64,000 nt of DNA from Reyranella soli (GTDB lineage: Bacteria > Pseudomonadota > Alphaproteobacteria > Reyranellales > Reyranellaceae). The stretch lies in NCBI RefSeq assembly GCF_007992495.1, contig NZ_BKAJ01000011.1:16402-80401 (forward strand). The letters run 5' to 3'. The notes below the pieces were generated by a model that saw only the letters and a list, made by a program, of their open reading frames with translations, searched no databases and had not been told where the DNA came from. Below, one piece after another: positions 17,209 through 24,691 of the stretch. How positions within the stretch are numbered: position 1 is the stretch's first letter; each line of letters begins with the position of its first letter. A program made the translations under genes and the position numbers.

Positions 17209-17691
17209 GTGAAGAAGACCGCCAAAGCCTCGGCGCACGGCCACGACCACAAGCATTGCATCGAGGACGCCCTGGCGGCGGCCGAGAAGCTGTGTTCCGA
17301 AAAGGACCTGCGCTTCACGCCCTTGCGCCGCCGCGTGCTCGAGCTCGTCTGGTCGAGCCACAAGCCGGTCGGTGCCTATGCCCTGCTCGACGAGCTACGC
17401 AACGAGGAGCTGGGCTCAGCCCCGCCCACGGTCTATCGCGCGCTCGATTTCCTGATCGACAACGGCCTGATCCATCGCATCGAGCGCATGAACGCCTTCG
17501 TCGGCTGCAGCCATCCCGGCGAGGCGCATCGCGGCTTCTTCCTGATTTGCGGCGACTGCGGCAATGCCGAGGAACTGCACAGCGACGGGCTTGCCGAGTC
17601 GATCTCGGCCAGCGCCAACCGCCGCGGCTTCGCCGCGCGCGACATGACCCTGGAAGTCATGGGCACCTGCGCCGACTGCCGCAAGGCTTAG
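17209..17691 (+). CDS. Fur family transcriptional repressor, Zur-like
   Basis: 160 residues. The N-terminus is rich in histidine (HGHDHKHC). The winged-helix region spans LRFTPLRRRVLELVWSSHKPVGAYALLDEL and PPTVYRALDFLIDNGLIHRIE. The C-terminal dimer domain has two Cys-x-x-Cys pairs (ICGDCG and GTCADC), the structural zinc site of Fur proteins. The combination fits Zur (zinc repressor) best, though PerR or Irr-like roles are not excluded. The GTG start is chosen because a good promoter lies just upstream. No zinc transporter genes are adjacent. Confidence 0.85.
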   Translation: MKKTAKASAHGHDHKHCIEDALAAAEKLCSEKDLRFTPLRRRVLELVWSSHKPVGAYALLDELRNEELGSAPPTVYRALDFLIDNGLIHRIERMNAFVGCSHPGEAHRGFFLICGDCGNAEELHSDGLAESISASANRRGFAARDMTLEVMGTCADCRKA

Positions 17692-17714
17692 CTCATGGTC
17701 GTCCGGACCGCGAG

Positions 17715-17764
17715 CCCCTGCCTTCGCCGAAGCGAAGCCGCTTCGGCTTCGCGCAGGCAGGTCC
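17715..17764 (+). repeat. Family B palindrome, copy 1
   Basis: A 50-bp near-palindrome (CCCCTGCCTTCGCCGAAGCG onward to GCAGGCAGGTCC). It is identical over all 50 bases to the reverse complement of 20611-20660. The two inverted copies bracket DUF952, the solute-binding protein and the ABC ATPase genes. Confidence 0.85.
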
Positions 17765-17775
17765 GGCTCGGACCT

Positions 17776-17845
17776 CTGTCATCCCGAGCGTAGCGAGGGA
17801 TCTTTCCTGCGGCTTAAAGGTCCCTCGCTATGCTCGGGATGACAG
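17776..17845. repeat. Palindromic repeat family A, copy 4
   Basis: A 70-bp CTGTCATCCCGAGCG-type palindrome, here nested as one inner hairpin of the composite element 17693-17876. It is the only full-length A copy in the window that lies between tandem rather than convergent genes. Confidence 0.85.
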
Positions 17846-17877
17846 AACAGGAGGCTGGCGGTCCGGAAGACCATGAC

Positions 17878-18222
17878 ATGACGACAGTTTACAAAATCAT
17901 CGCCGCCGATCTGTGGCAGGCAGCCGAAGACAACGGCGTTTTCGCCGGCGCCGGGATAGACCTGAACGATGGCTTCATCGATCTGTCCACGGGAGCGCAG
18001 GCGAGGCGGACGGCCCAGCTGTACTTTGCAGGTCAGGACAATCTCGTCCTTGTGGCGGCTGACGGCGCGCGCCTTGGAGACGCGCTGAAGTATGAGCCTT
18101 CGCGCGACGGCGATCTGTTTCCGCACCTCTATGGACCGCTGCCATTGGCGGCGGTCCTGTCGGTGCGACGGCTGCCTCTTGGTAGAGACGGTAATCACAT
18201 CTTCCCGGATGATGTGACCTGA
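17878..18222 (+). CDS. DUF952 family protein
   Basis: 114 residues matching the DUF952 pattern: YKIIAADLWQAAEDNGVFAG, then LNDGFIDLSTGAQARRT, AGQDNLVLVAADGARLGDAL and LFPHLYGPLPLAAV. The family is widespread, small and cytoplasmic; its function is not established. The start ATG lies directly after a composite palindrome and uses a ggaaga site inside it. An earlier in-frame ATG at 17830 would translate part of the repeat and is less likely. Confidence 0.85.
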   Translation: MTTVYKIIAADLWQAAEDNGVFAGAGIDLNDGFIDLSTGAQARRTAQLYFAGQDNLVLVAADGARLGDALKYEPSRDGDLFPHLYGPLPLAAVLSVRRLPLGRDGNHIFPDDVT

Positions 18223-18351
18223 CGGCAATTCCGGCCGACGGACGGGCGACCCAGCGACCATCGGTATGCATGTTGCGACGTGCCAGCGCGACTCCTAGAG
18301 TCGCGTGGGGGTCAAAGGCTGCACGCAGCCAAATAATAAAGGGAGCCTGTC

Positions 18352-19416
18352 ATGGAGATCAGCCGTTTGCGTCGTCGTCACGTCGTCTCATTGCTCGGAG
18401 GCGCCGCCGCCGTTGGCGTGTCGGGCCGGGCTTTCGCCCAGGCCGAGCCGCCCAAGCCGGCCCAGATCGTGGTCAATCATTCCGGCGGGTCGATGGGCAG
18501 TGCCATGCGCAAGGCCTTCTTCAACGGCTTCGAGAAGAAGTACGGCATCCGGGTCGTCGAGACGAGCCCGGTCGACTTCGGCAAGCTGCGCGCCATGGTC
18601 GACTCGGGGAATGTCGAATGGGACCTGACCGAGATCGGCGGTCAGGACGCCATCCGCGCCGGCAAGGCCAACCTGCTCGACAAGGTCGATCCGAAGGTCG
18701 TCGATCGTTCGAAGTACCCGGAGACGGCGCAGAACCCCTATGTCTTCGCCTCGTCGGTCTACACCACGATCATCGGCTACCGCACCGATGTCTTCAAGAA
18801 CGGCAGCCAGCCCAAGAGCTGGGCCGACTGGTGGGACGTCAAGAAGTTCCCCGGCGCGCGCTCGATGCGCAACCATCCGACCGACAATCTCGAGTTCGCG
18901 CTGATCGCCGACGGTGTGCCGAAGGACAAGGTCTATCCGATCGATTTCGACCGTGCCTTCAAGAAGCTCGACCAGATCAAGCCGCACGTCACCGCCTGGT
19001 GGTCGACCGGTCAGCAGCCGGCGCAGCTCCTGCTCGACAAGGAGGTCGTGCTGGCGACGGGCTGGAACGGCCGCTTCTACGACATCATCAAGAAGGGCGC
19101 GCCGGTCGAGATCGAGTGGAATGAGGGCGCTCTGAAGCAGGGCAGCTTCGCCATTCCGCGCGGCGCGAAGAACCCGTACTGGGCCAACAAGATGCTGGCC
19201 GAGCTCGCGATCCCGCAACAGCAGGCGGTCTACGCCTCCGAGCTCGGTTATCCCGGCCTCAACCTCGAATCGCTGAACTTCGTCGACGCCAAGGTGAAGC
19301 CCTATCTGCCGACGGCATATCTCGAAAAGCAGTTCTGGATCAGTGACGAATGGTATGCCGAGCACGGCACCAAGGCGGCCGAGCTGTGGAACGCCTGGAT
19401 GCTGAAGAAAGCGTGA
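18352..19416 (+). CDS. Polyamine-type ABC transporter substrate-binding protein
   Basis: 354 residues of the PotD/PotF-like extracellular solute-binding family. The N-terminus (SRLRRRHVVSLLGGAAAVGVSGRAFAQA) is a signal peptide with an arginine run that may direct Tat export; cleavage would follow AFAQA. The mature protein has family landmarks such as NHSGGSMGSAMRKAFF, PVDFGKLRAMVDSG, and a C-terminal WISDEWYAEHGTKAAELWNAW. The ribosome site is gggag. It opens an operon with ATPase, two permeases and a FAD oxidase. The ligand may be a polyamine, opine or amino-acid derivative. Confidence 0.9.
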   Translation: MEISRLRRRHVVSLLGGAAAVGVSGRAFAQAEPPKPAQIVVNHSGGSMGSAMRKAFFNGFEKKYGIRVVETSPVDFGKLRAMVDSGNVEWDLTEIGGQDAIRAGKANLLDKVDPKVVDRSKYPETAQNPYVFASSVYTTIIGYRTDVFKNGSQPKSWADWWDVKKFPGARSMRNHPTDNLEFALIADGVPKDKVYPIDFDRAFKKLDQIKPHVTAWWSTGQQPAQLLLDKEVVLATGWNGRFYDIIKKGAPVEIEWNEGALKQGSFAIPRGAKNPYWANKMLAELAIPQQQAVYASELGYPGLNLESLNFVDAKVKPYLPTAYLEKQFWISDEWYAEHGTKAAELWNAWMLKKA

Positions 19417-19441
19417 GCGGCCCCCTGGTGAGCAGCAGGTA

Positions 19442-20485
19442 GTGAGCAACAGGGGATCGGCCGACCTCCTGATCGAGGGGGTCGGCAAGCGCTTCGGCGA
19501 GGTCATGGCGCTGAACGGTGTCTCGCTGCAGGTGGCGCAAGGTGAGCTTCTGACCATCCTGGGCCCCAGCGGCTCAGGCAAGACCACGCTGCTGAAGGTC
19601 GTCGCCGGCTTCGAGACGCCTGACGGTGGAACGGTGACGGTGGGCGGGGAGGAGATCACCGCCCTGCCGCCGGCCAAGCGCGACATCGGCATGGTGTTTC
19701 AGAACTATGCGCTGTTCCCTCATCTGACGGTGCAGGGCAACGTTTCGTTCCCGCTCGAGATGCGCAACGTGGCTCGGGCGGAAATCGACCGGCGCGTTGC
19801 CGAGGCCATCGCGATGGTCGAGCTCAAGGGCTACGAACGGCGCCTGCCGCGCCAGCTCTCCGGCGGCCAGCAGCAGCGCGTCGCGCTGGCCCGTGCCATC
19901 GTCTTCAATCCGCGCCTTCTCCTGCTCGACGAGCCGTTCGGTGCACTCGACCGCAAGCTGCGTGAGACCATGCAGCTCGAGGTCCGGCGCCTGCAGCGCA
20001 AGCTCGGCCTGACCACGATCTTCATCGCCCACGACCAGGAAGAGGCGCTGGTCCTGTCGGACCGCATCGCCGTGATGAACCACGGTACGATCCAGCAGGT
20101 CGCAACGACGACCGAGATCTATGAACGGCCGGCCAACGATTTCGTCGCCGACTTCGTGGGCGAGAGCAACATCTTCCACGGCACGGTGAGCGCGCCGGGC
20201 ACGGTCGCGCTGGACAACGGCCGCACACTCAAAGTCGCCAGTAGCCTGCCGGCCGGCCGCAAGGTCGGCGTGCTGATGCGGCCGGAACGCTTCTCGCCCG
20301 GCGGCGCCAACGCGTTCGTCGGAGAGGTGCTGGAGGCGGTCTATCTCGGCACGTCCTTCAAGCTGCGTCTCGCCTGCGAAGGCGGCATGGAACTGCTCAT
20401 CCGCCAGCCGGCGAAGGGTTCGCTGCCGGGAACCGGCGCGCGCATCGAGGTCGGCATCGAGCCGGACGCCATCCATGTGTTCTGA
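19442..20485 (+). CDS. Polyamine-type ABC transporter ATP-binding protein
   Basis: 347 residues, PotA-like. The nucleotide-binding domain has Walker A GPSGSGKTT, signature LSGGQQQRVALARAI, Walker B LLLLDEPFGALD and the switch histidine in FIAHDQEEAL. A C-terminal TOBE-type domain (from ~residue 270) is usual for importers of this group. A GTG at 19442 is the start. It powers the importer built with the permeases at 20672 and 21492. The gap to the first permease is filled with palindromic repeats. Confidence 0.93.
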   Translation: MSNRGSADLLIEGVGKRFGEVMALNGVSLQVAQGELLTILGPSGSGKTTLLKVVAGFETPDGGTVTVGGEEITALPPAKRDIGMVFQNYALFPHLTVQGNVSFPLEMRNVARAEIDRRVAEAIAMVELKGYERRLPRQLSGGQQQRVALARAIVFNPRLLLLDEPFGALDRKLRETMQLEVRRLQRKLGLTTIFIAHDQEEALVLSDRIAVMNHGTIQQVATTTEIYERPANDFVADFVGESNIFHGTVSAPGTVALDNGRTLKVASSLPAGRKVGVLMRPERFSPGGANAFVGEVLEAVYLGTSFKLRLACEGGMELLIRQPAKGSLPGTGARIEVGIEPDAIHVF

Positions 20486-20505
20486 TCATGCGGATCCGCT
20501 CATGC

Positions 20506-20591
20506 TCTTCCGGACCGCGCGCTGGGTCGCGTCTGACGCGACCTTCCTCGCGCGCCTCATGAGCGCGCGAGGACGCGCGCGGTCCGGAAGA
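20506..20591. repeat. Cloverleaf-like palindromic element (copy 2)
   Basis: Outer arms 20506-20522 (TCTTCCGGACCGCGCGC) and 20575-20591 are exact reverse complements. Inside are two perfect hairpins: GGTCGCGTC-T-GACGCGACC at 20525-20543, and 20546-20555 paired with 20563-20572 around a 7-base loop. The fold is a three-way junction of 86 bases. The outer stem is the same family as at 17693-17876, but the inner hairpins are different. The same 17-base arm appears again at 63971-63987. It lies inside the ABC operon, 20 bp after the ATPase stop. Confidence 0.85.
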
Positions 20592-20610
20592 CGAAGACAT
20601 GAGCGGGCCT

Positions 20611-20660
20611 GGACCTGCCTGCGCGAAGCCGAAGCGGCTTCGCTTCGGCGAAGGCAGGGG
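20611..20660 (-). repeat. Family B palindrome, copy 2 (inverted)
   Basis: Fifty bases identical to the reverse complement of 17715-17764. It ends 11 bp before the first permease start and follows the cloverleaf element. Identity over 50 bases at 2.9 kb distance points to recent duplication or ongoing gene conversion. Confidence 0.85.
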
Positions 20661-20671
20661 CCCGCAGTCCG

Positions 20672-21481
20672 ATGACCGGCCGTGCCGCCTGGCCGGCGCT
20701 ACCGGCGCTGATCCTGCTGTTCGTGTTCTTCCTCTTCCCGGTCGTGCGCATGCTGGGCTTCAGCCTCGAGGGGGGCACGCTCGAGTGGTATGCAAAGGCG
20801 CTGGGCGAGGGCCTGTATTTGCGAGTGATGTGGAACACCTTCGAGATCGCCCTGCTGGTCTCGCTGCTTTGTCTGTTGCTGGGCTATCCCCTGGGCTTCC
20901 TGATCGCCACGACGACGCCGGGCTGGGCGACGATGGGCTTCATCTTCGTGCTGCTGCCGCTCTGGACGTCGGTGCTGGTGCGCACCTACGCCTGGATGGT
21001 GTTGCTCGGCCGCAACGGCGTGTTCAATCGCCTGCTGATGGATGCCGGCATCACCAGCGATCCCATCCCGATGCTGCACAACTTCACCGGCGTGCTGATC
21101 GGCATGGTCCATGTCCTGCTGCCCTACATGGTCCTGCCGATCTACGGCGCGGTGCGGCGGGTCGATCCGGCGGTGGTCGCGGCGGCGGCAGGGCTGGGCG
21201 CCTCGAACTGGCGCATCTTCTGGCGCATCTACATTCCGCTCACGCTGAACGGCATCTTCGCCGGCTGCGTGCTGGTCTTCGTGCTGTCGCTGGGCTTTTT
21301 CATCACGCCGGCGCTGCTGGGTGGCGGCCGGGTCATCATGATCGCCGTGCTGATCGAGCAGCAGGTGCGTGAGGCGCTGAACTGGCCGTTCGCCGCCGCC
21401 CTGTCGGCCGTCCTGCTCGTGGCGACCTTCGCTGTCTATGCGCTTGCGCAGCGCTTCACCCAGCCGGAAGCCAGGACATGA
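20672..21481 (+). CDS. ABC transporter permease, PotB-like
   Basis: 269 residues with about six membrane helices. The inner-membrane-complex loop that contacts the ATPase is visible as AAAGLGASNWRIFWRIYIPLTLNGIFAG (EAA motif, about residues 170-198). It forms the channel with the next gene. The start codon is ATG after a repeat-rich leader; no ribosome site stands out (the nearest purines are in ggggcccgcagtccg). The next permease starts 11 bp after this stop. Confidence 0.92.
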   Translation: MTGRAAWPALPALILLFVFFLFPVVRMLGFSLEGGTLEWYAKALGEGLYLRVMWNTFEIALLVSLLCLLLGYPLGFLIATTTPGWATMGFIFVLLPLWTSVLVRTYAWMVLLGRNGVFNRLLMDAGITSDPIPMLHNFTGVLIGMVHVLLPYMVLPIYGAVRRVDPAVVAAAAGLGASNWRIFWRIYIPLTLNGIFAGCVLVFVLSLGFFITPALLGGGRVIMIAVLIEQQVREALNWPFAAALSAVLLVATFAVYALAQRFTQPEART

Positions 21482-21491
21482 GGGGCGGGGT

Positions 21492-22286
21492 ATGAAGGGC
21501 AAGCCGCTCAGCCGCCGCCTGCTGATCGTCGCCGGGGCGCTGATCTACCTCTTCCTGATGCTGCCGATCCTGGTGGTGTTCCCGATCTCGCTGAGCTCGG
21601 CGCCGTATCTGCAGTTCCCGCCGCCCGGCCTGTCGTGGCAGTGGTACGAGCGCTACCTCGACGACCCGCAATGGATCGATGCCACCTGGCGTTCGCTCTA
21701 CATCGGCGGCGCCACGGCCGTCCTGGCCCTGCTGCTGGGGGTGCCGCTCGCCTTCAGCCTGGTGCGCGGCCGGTACTTCGGCCGTGTTCTGGTCGATCGC
21801 CTTGCGCTGGCGCCCATCATCGTGCCGACCATCATCCTGTCGGTCGCGGTTTATGGCGTGTTCGCCAAGCTCAAGCTGATCGGGGCGTGGTACGGCTTGG
21901 TGCTGGCCCACACCGTGCTGGCGCTGCCGTTCGTCGTCCTGGTGATGACGGCGGGCCTGCGTGACTTCGACCGCTCGCTCGAGCAGGCCGCCGAAGGCCT
22001 CGGCGCCAGCCGCTGGCGGACGCTCAGCCGCGTGACCCTGCCGCTGCTGCGGCCGAGCCTGGTGTCGGCGGGCCTGCTCGCCTTCATCTCCTCATTCGAC
22101 GAAGTCGTCGTGGCGCTGTTCCTGGCCGGCGCCAACATGACGTTGCCCAAGAAGATGTTCGACAACATCCTGATGGAGATCGATCCGACCATTGCGTCGG
22201 TGTCGGTGATCCAGATCCTGCTGGTCACGGTCGTCATGGTGCTGATCGGCCGGTTCGGCCGCGGCCTCCGGGACAGCGCGCGTTAG
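21492..22286 (+). CDS. ABC transporter permease, PotC-like
   Basis: 264 residues with six membrane helices. The EAA loop is EQAAEGLGASRWRTLSRVTLPLLRPSLVSAG near residues 165-195. The second segment SSFDEVVVALFLAGANMTLPKKMF is characteristic of PotC-type polyamine permeases. The ATG at 21492 is chosen because gaggggcgggg lies just upstream; an earlier in-frame ATG at 21438 falls within the previous gene. It pairs with the PotB-like subunit. Confidence 0.93.
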   Translation: MKGKPLSRRLLIVAGALIYLFLMLPILVVFPISLSSAPYLQFPPPGLSWQWYERYLDDPQWIDATWRSLYIGGATAVLALLLGVPLAFSLVRGRYFGRVLVDRLALAPIIVPTIILSVAVYGVFAKLKLIGAWYGLVLAHTVLALPFVVLVMTAGLRDFDRSLEQAAEGLGASRWRTLSRVTLPLLRPSLVSAGLLAFISSFDEVVVALFLAGANMTLPKKMFDNILMEIDPTIASVSVIQILLVTVVMVLIGRFGRGLRDSAR

Positions 22287-22295
22287 GAGTACAGC

Positions 22296-23624
22296 ATGGC
22301 CGATTCCGTCTTCCACAAGGACTTCAAGTCGATGCCGTGGTGGTGGGAATGGTGGCATCCCAACACCGAGCTGTCTCAGGACCCGCCGCGCAAGACTGAC
22401 GTGCTGGTGGTCGGGGCGGGCTACGGTGGCCTGTCGACGGCGCTGGAGCTGGCGCGTTCGGGCGTCGAGGTGACGGTGCTGGAGCGCGGCGCCTTCGGCG
22501 ACGGCGCCAGCACACGCAACGGCGGCGGCGTCAGCGGCGGCACGACGCTGGGCAAGGGCTTCTCCGGCAAGGGCGTGCGCAGCGATCCCGAGGAATGGAA
22601 GAAGGTGATGTCGCGCATGCTGAGCGATGCCGCCGATTCGCTGAGCCAGGTCGAGACCGTCATCCAGCGCGAGGGCATCGAGTGCTACTGGCGCATGAAC
22701 GGACGTTTCAGCGGTGCCTTCACGCCCAAGCATTACAACGAGCAGGCGGCCAAGGTCGGCACCTACAACAGCAATGCCGGTCTGGGCACCTACATGGTGC
22801 CGCGCGAGCAGCAGCGCGAGGAGATCGCGTCGGACTACTACTACGGCGGCATGGTCGTGGAACGCACCGGGCAGCTTCATCCGGCGCTGTACTACGGCGG
22901 GCTGCTGAAGGCGACGCACAAGGCTGGCGCCAGGCTGTGTGCGCAGTGCGACGCGGAGAAGATCGAACGTCGGACCGGCGGATTTACCGTCCTCACCAAC
23001 AAGGGGCCGATCGAGGCGCGCGAGGTGGTGATTGCGACCAACGGCTACACGGGCGACGTGACGCCGACGCTCAAGCGCCGGCTGGTCCCGGTCGCGAGCC
23101 ACATCATCGCGACCGAAGAGCTGCCCGAGGACCTGATCAAGAGCCTGATCCCGAAGGGCCGCGTCGTCAGCGATACCAAGCGCGTCCTCTGCTACTACCG
23201 ACGTTCGCCCGACGACAAGCGGGTGATCTTCGGTGGCCGCGCACGCTTTACCCAGGTCACGCCCGAGGTGAGCGCACCGGTGCTGCATCGCTACATGCTG
23301 GAGCGCTGGCCGCAGCTCAAGGGAACCAAGGTCACGCACGCCTGGACGGGCAACGTGGCCTTCGCCTTCGACTTCCTGCCGCACATGGGCCAGGAGCAGG
23401 GCATGCACTACCTCATGGCCTGCAATGGGTCGGGCGTCGCCATGATGTCCTACCTCGGCTACCAGACGGCACGGAAGATCGCCGGCGGCTCGAACGCGCC
23501 AGTCAATGCCTTCGACGGACAGGATTTCCCGACGATGCCGTTCTACAGCGGCAATCCCTGGTTCCTGCCGATGGTCGGCGCCTGGTACCGTACGCGCGAC
23601 TGGTGGGACCGGTTGACGGCCTAG
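22296..23624 (+). CDS. FAD-dependent oxidoreductase (DadA/PuuB-like)
   Basis: 442 residues of the glycine/D-amino-acid oxidase family. The FAD-binding motif is at residues ~32-60 (DVLVVGAGYGGLSTALELARSGVEVTVLE). FGDGASTRNGGGVSGG follows, and a C-terminal region (GMHYLMACNGSGVAMMSYLG) completes the fold. It is the last gene of the ABC operon. Together they suggest import and oxidative deamination of an amine, amino acid or opine, as PuuB does for gamma-glutamylputrescine. The substrate is inferred from context only. Its stop overlaps that of the convergent DUF4336 gene by 4 bases. Confidence 0.9.
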   Translation: MADSVFHKDFKSMPWWWEWWHPNTELSQDPPRKTDVLVVGAGYGGLSTALELARSGVEVTVLERGAFGDGASTRNGGGVSGGTTLGKGFSGKGVRSDPEEWKKVMSRMLSDAADSLSQVETVIQREGIECYWRMNGRFSGAFTPKHYNEQAAKVGTYNSNAGLGTYMVPREQQREEIASDYYYGGMVVERTGQLHPALYYGGLLKATHKAGARLCAQCDAEKIERRTGGFTVLTNKGPIEAREVVIATNGYTGDVTPTLKRRLVPVASHIIATEELPEDLIKSLIPKGRVVSDTKRVLCYYRRSPDDKRVIFGGRARFTQVTPEVSAPVLHRYMLERWPQLKGTKVTHAWTGNVAFAFDFLPHMGQEQGMHYLMACNGSGVAMMSYLGYQTARKIAGGSNAPVNAFDGQDFPTMPFYSGNPWFLPMVGAWYRTRDWWDRLTA

Positions 23625-24355
23625 CCGGTCAACCAACGAAATGCGTGTGCTATGAATGCCCGGCCATCCTTGCGGACCGGCGTTCCGTGAGCCATCAGCA
23701 CCTTTTCCGCGGGCCATGAAAGAACGTGCTTGATCGAGGCGCGCGCGGCGCTCCGGTTGGTGAATGCCAGACGGAACTTTCTGGGCACTGATGGTTCAGG
23801 GACAACCATTAGGTCCCACTTCGCGACAAGCGATCGCCAGCCGGTGAACCGGTTGGCTGGAAACTGCTGCAGGAGATCGGTAAAGAGCACTGTTCCGCTC
23901 TTGGCGTGAAAAAACACGACCTCGGTGGTGATGAGATTCCCCAGCATGAGGACCTGATCGATCTCGCCGGCCCAATACGGCATCGGCGCGTTTGCGAGTT
24001 CACCATCAAAGTCGAGGTCCTTGCGCTTTTCCCGCAAGCCAGGTGGGGCATGGAGATACGCATTTGGGTAGGCGCGCTTCCAATCTGCAATGAACACATG
24101 ATGCAGTGAATTGGGCGCGACCAGATGGCGGACCTTTCCGAGGGAATCCACTTCTGCGCGAAGTCCATCGGTCAGCGCGATCGGCGACCAGATGAAGAGG
24201 TCGCCACAGGCCAGTCTTATGACAGCCATGCGAGTGGGGTAGTCAAATCCCAACGCTGCCACTACGTCGGTTCCGTCCGCGGTCCAGATCTCGGAGCCAA
24301 ATTCTTTCAGCATGTCGGTCAAAACCTTCGTGTAGCGGTACGAGTAGATCGTCAT
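23621..24355 (-). CDS. DUF4336 domain-containing protein
   Basis: 244 residues from the first possible ATG; a second ATG at 24313 gives 230 residues and matches the usual family start (MLKEFGSEIWTADG). Recognisable family segments are DYPTRMAVIRLACGDLFIWSPIALT, VRHLVAPNSLHHVFIADWKRAYP, TEVVFFHAKSGTVLFTDLLQQFP and a final LMAHGTPV. The order of histidines recalls metallo-beta-lactamase folds, but no function is established. The gene is poorer in GC than its neighbours and has no good ribosome site at either start. It stands alone and may be a recent arrival. Confidence 0.82.
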   Translation of the reverse strand: MTIYSYRYTKVLTDMLKEFGSEIWTADGTDVVAALGFDYPTRMAVIRLACGDLFIWSPIALTDGLRAEVDSLGKVRHLVAPNSLHHVFIADWKRAYPNAYLHAPPGLREKRKDLDFDGELANAPMPYWAGEIDQVLMLGNLITTEVVFFHAKSGTVLFTDLLQQFPANRFTGWRSLVAKWDLMVVPEPSVPRKFRLAFTNRSAARASIKHVLSWPAEKVLMAHGTPVRKDGRAFIAHAFRWLTG

Positions 24356-24691
24356 TGGTTTTTTTTGACGAGGCTGCGCAGGGCCGACGAGATTGCCAGC
24401 ACTGCTGGCACAATTTTGCGCTGTTTAGCCCCTTATGGAGCGCAAAAAATAGAACTGAAGTGACTCTATGGAGCACTTTGGTTATAATGGGCAGGTGCTC
24501 GCTCTTGGCGGCTCTGCTCTATGCATCGTTCATCCGATACCATCGCGCCCGGCAGCTACCGGGCCGGCCTGTCCAGCTGAGCGAAAACCACCAGCGAAAC
24601 TATCGGAATTCGCCGACCAGCCCCACCGCTAGTGGGTGGACTCCCGAGGCACCGCTACGATCTCTGTCGGAAATGCCGGGAACGCCGCAAA
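24356..24691. other. Gene-free stretch of lower GC
   Basis: 336 bases with no convincing gene on either strand. It contains an A-run/T-run (ttttttt near 24360), a perfect 17-bp palindrome TGCCAGCA-C-TGCTGGCA at 24394-24410, two close copies of tATGGAGC, and a TATAAT at 24483-24488 that faces no gene on its strand. Base composition is visibly lower in GC than the rest of the window. I see no tRNA, transposase remnant or sRNA I can name. Confidence 0.5.

Larger units (their letters stand above)
17693..17876. repeat. Composite palindrome with shared outer stem (copy 1)
   Basis: The outer arms 17693-17711 (TCATGGTCGTCCGGACCGC) and 17858-17876 are reverse complements at 18 of 19 positions. Between them stand two independent hairpins: 17715-17764 (family B) and 17776-17845 (family A). 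The RNA or single strand would fold as a three-way junction. The element starts 2 bp after the Fur-family stop codon and ends one base before the DUF952 start codon, so it fills the whole gap and supplies the ggaaga ribosome site of DUF952. Confidence 0.8.

Noticed and set aside
9439..17845. Repeats considered as CRISPR
   Set aside because: Copies are thousands of bases apart, palindromic throughout, lack unique spacers, and no cas genes exist.
24403..24418. Possible sigma-54 promoter (TGGCAC...TTGC)
   Set aside because: Only nine bases separate the GG and GC elements instead of ten; sigma-54 tolerates no change of this spacing, and no plus-strand gene follows.
24471..24488. TATAAT box suggesting an sRNA promoter
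   Set aside because: No -35 box at proper distance, no terminator downstream and no gene on that strand, so it is left as a chance match in AT-richer DNA.
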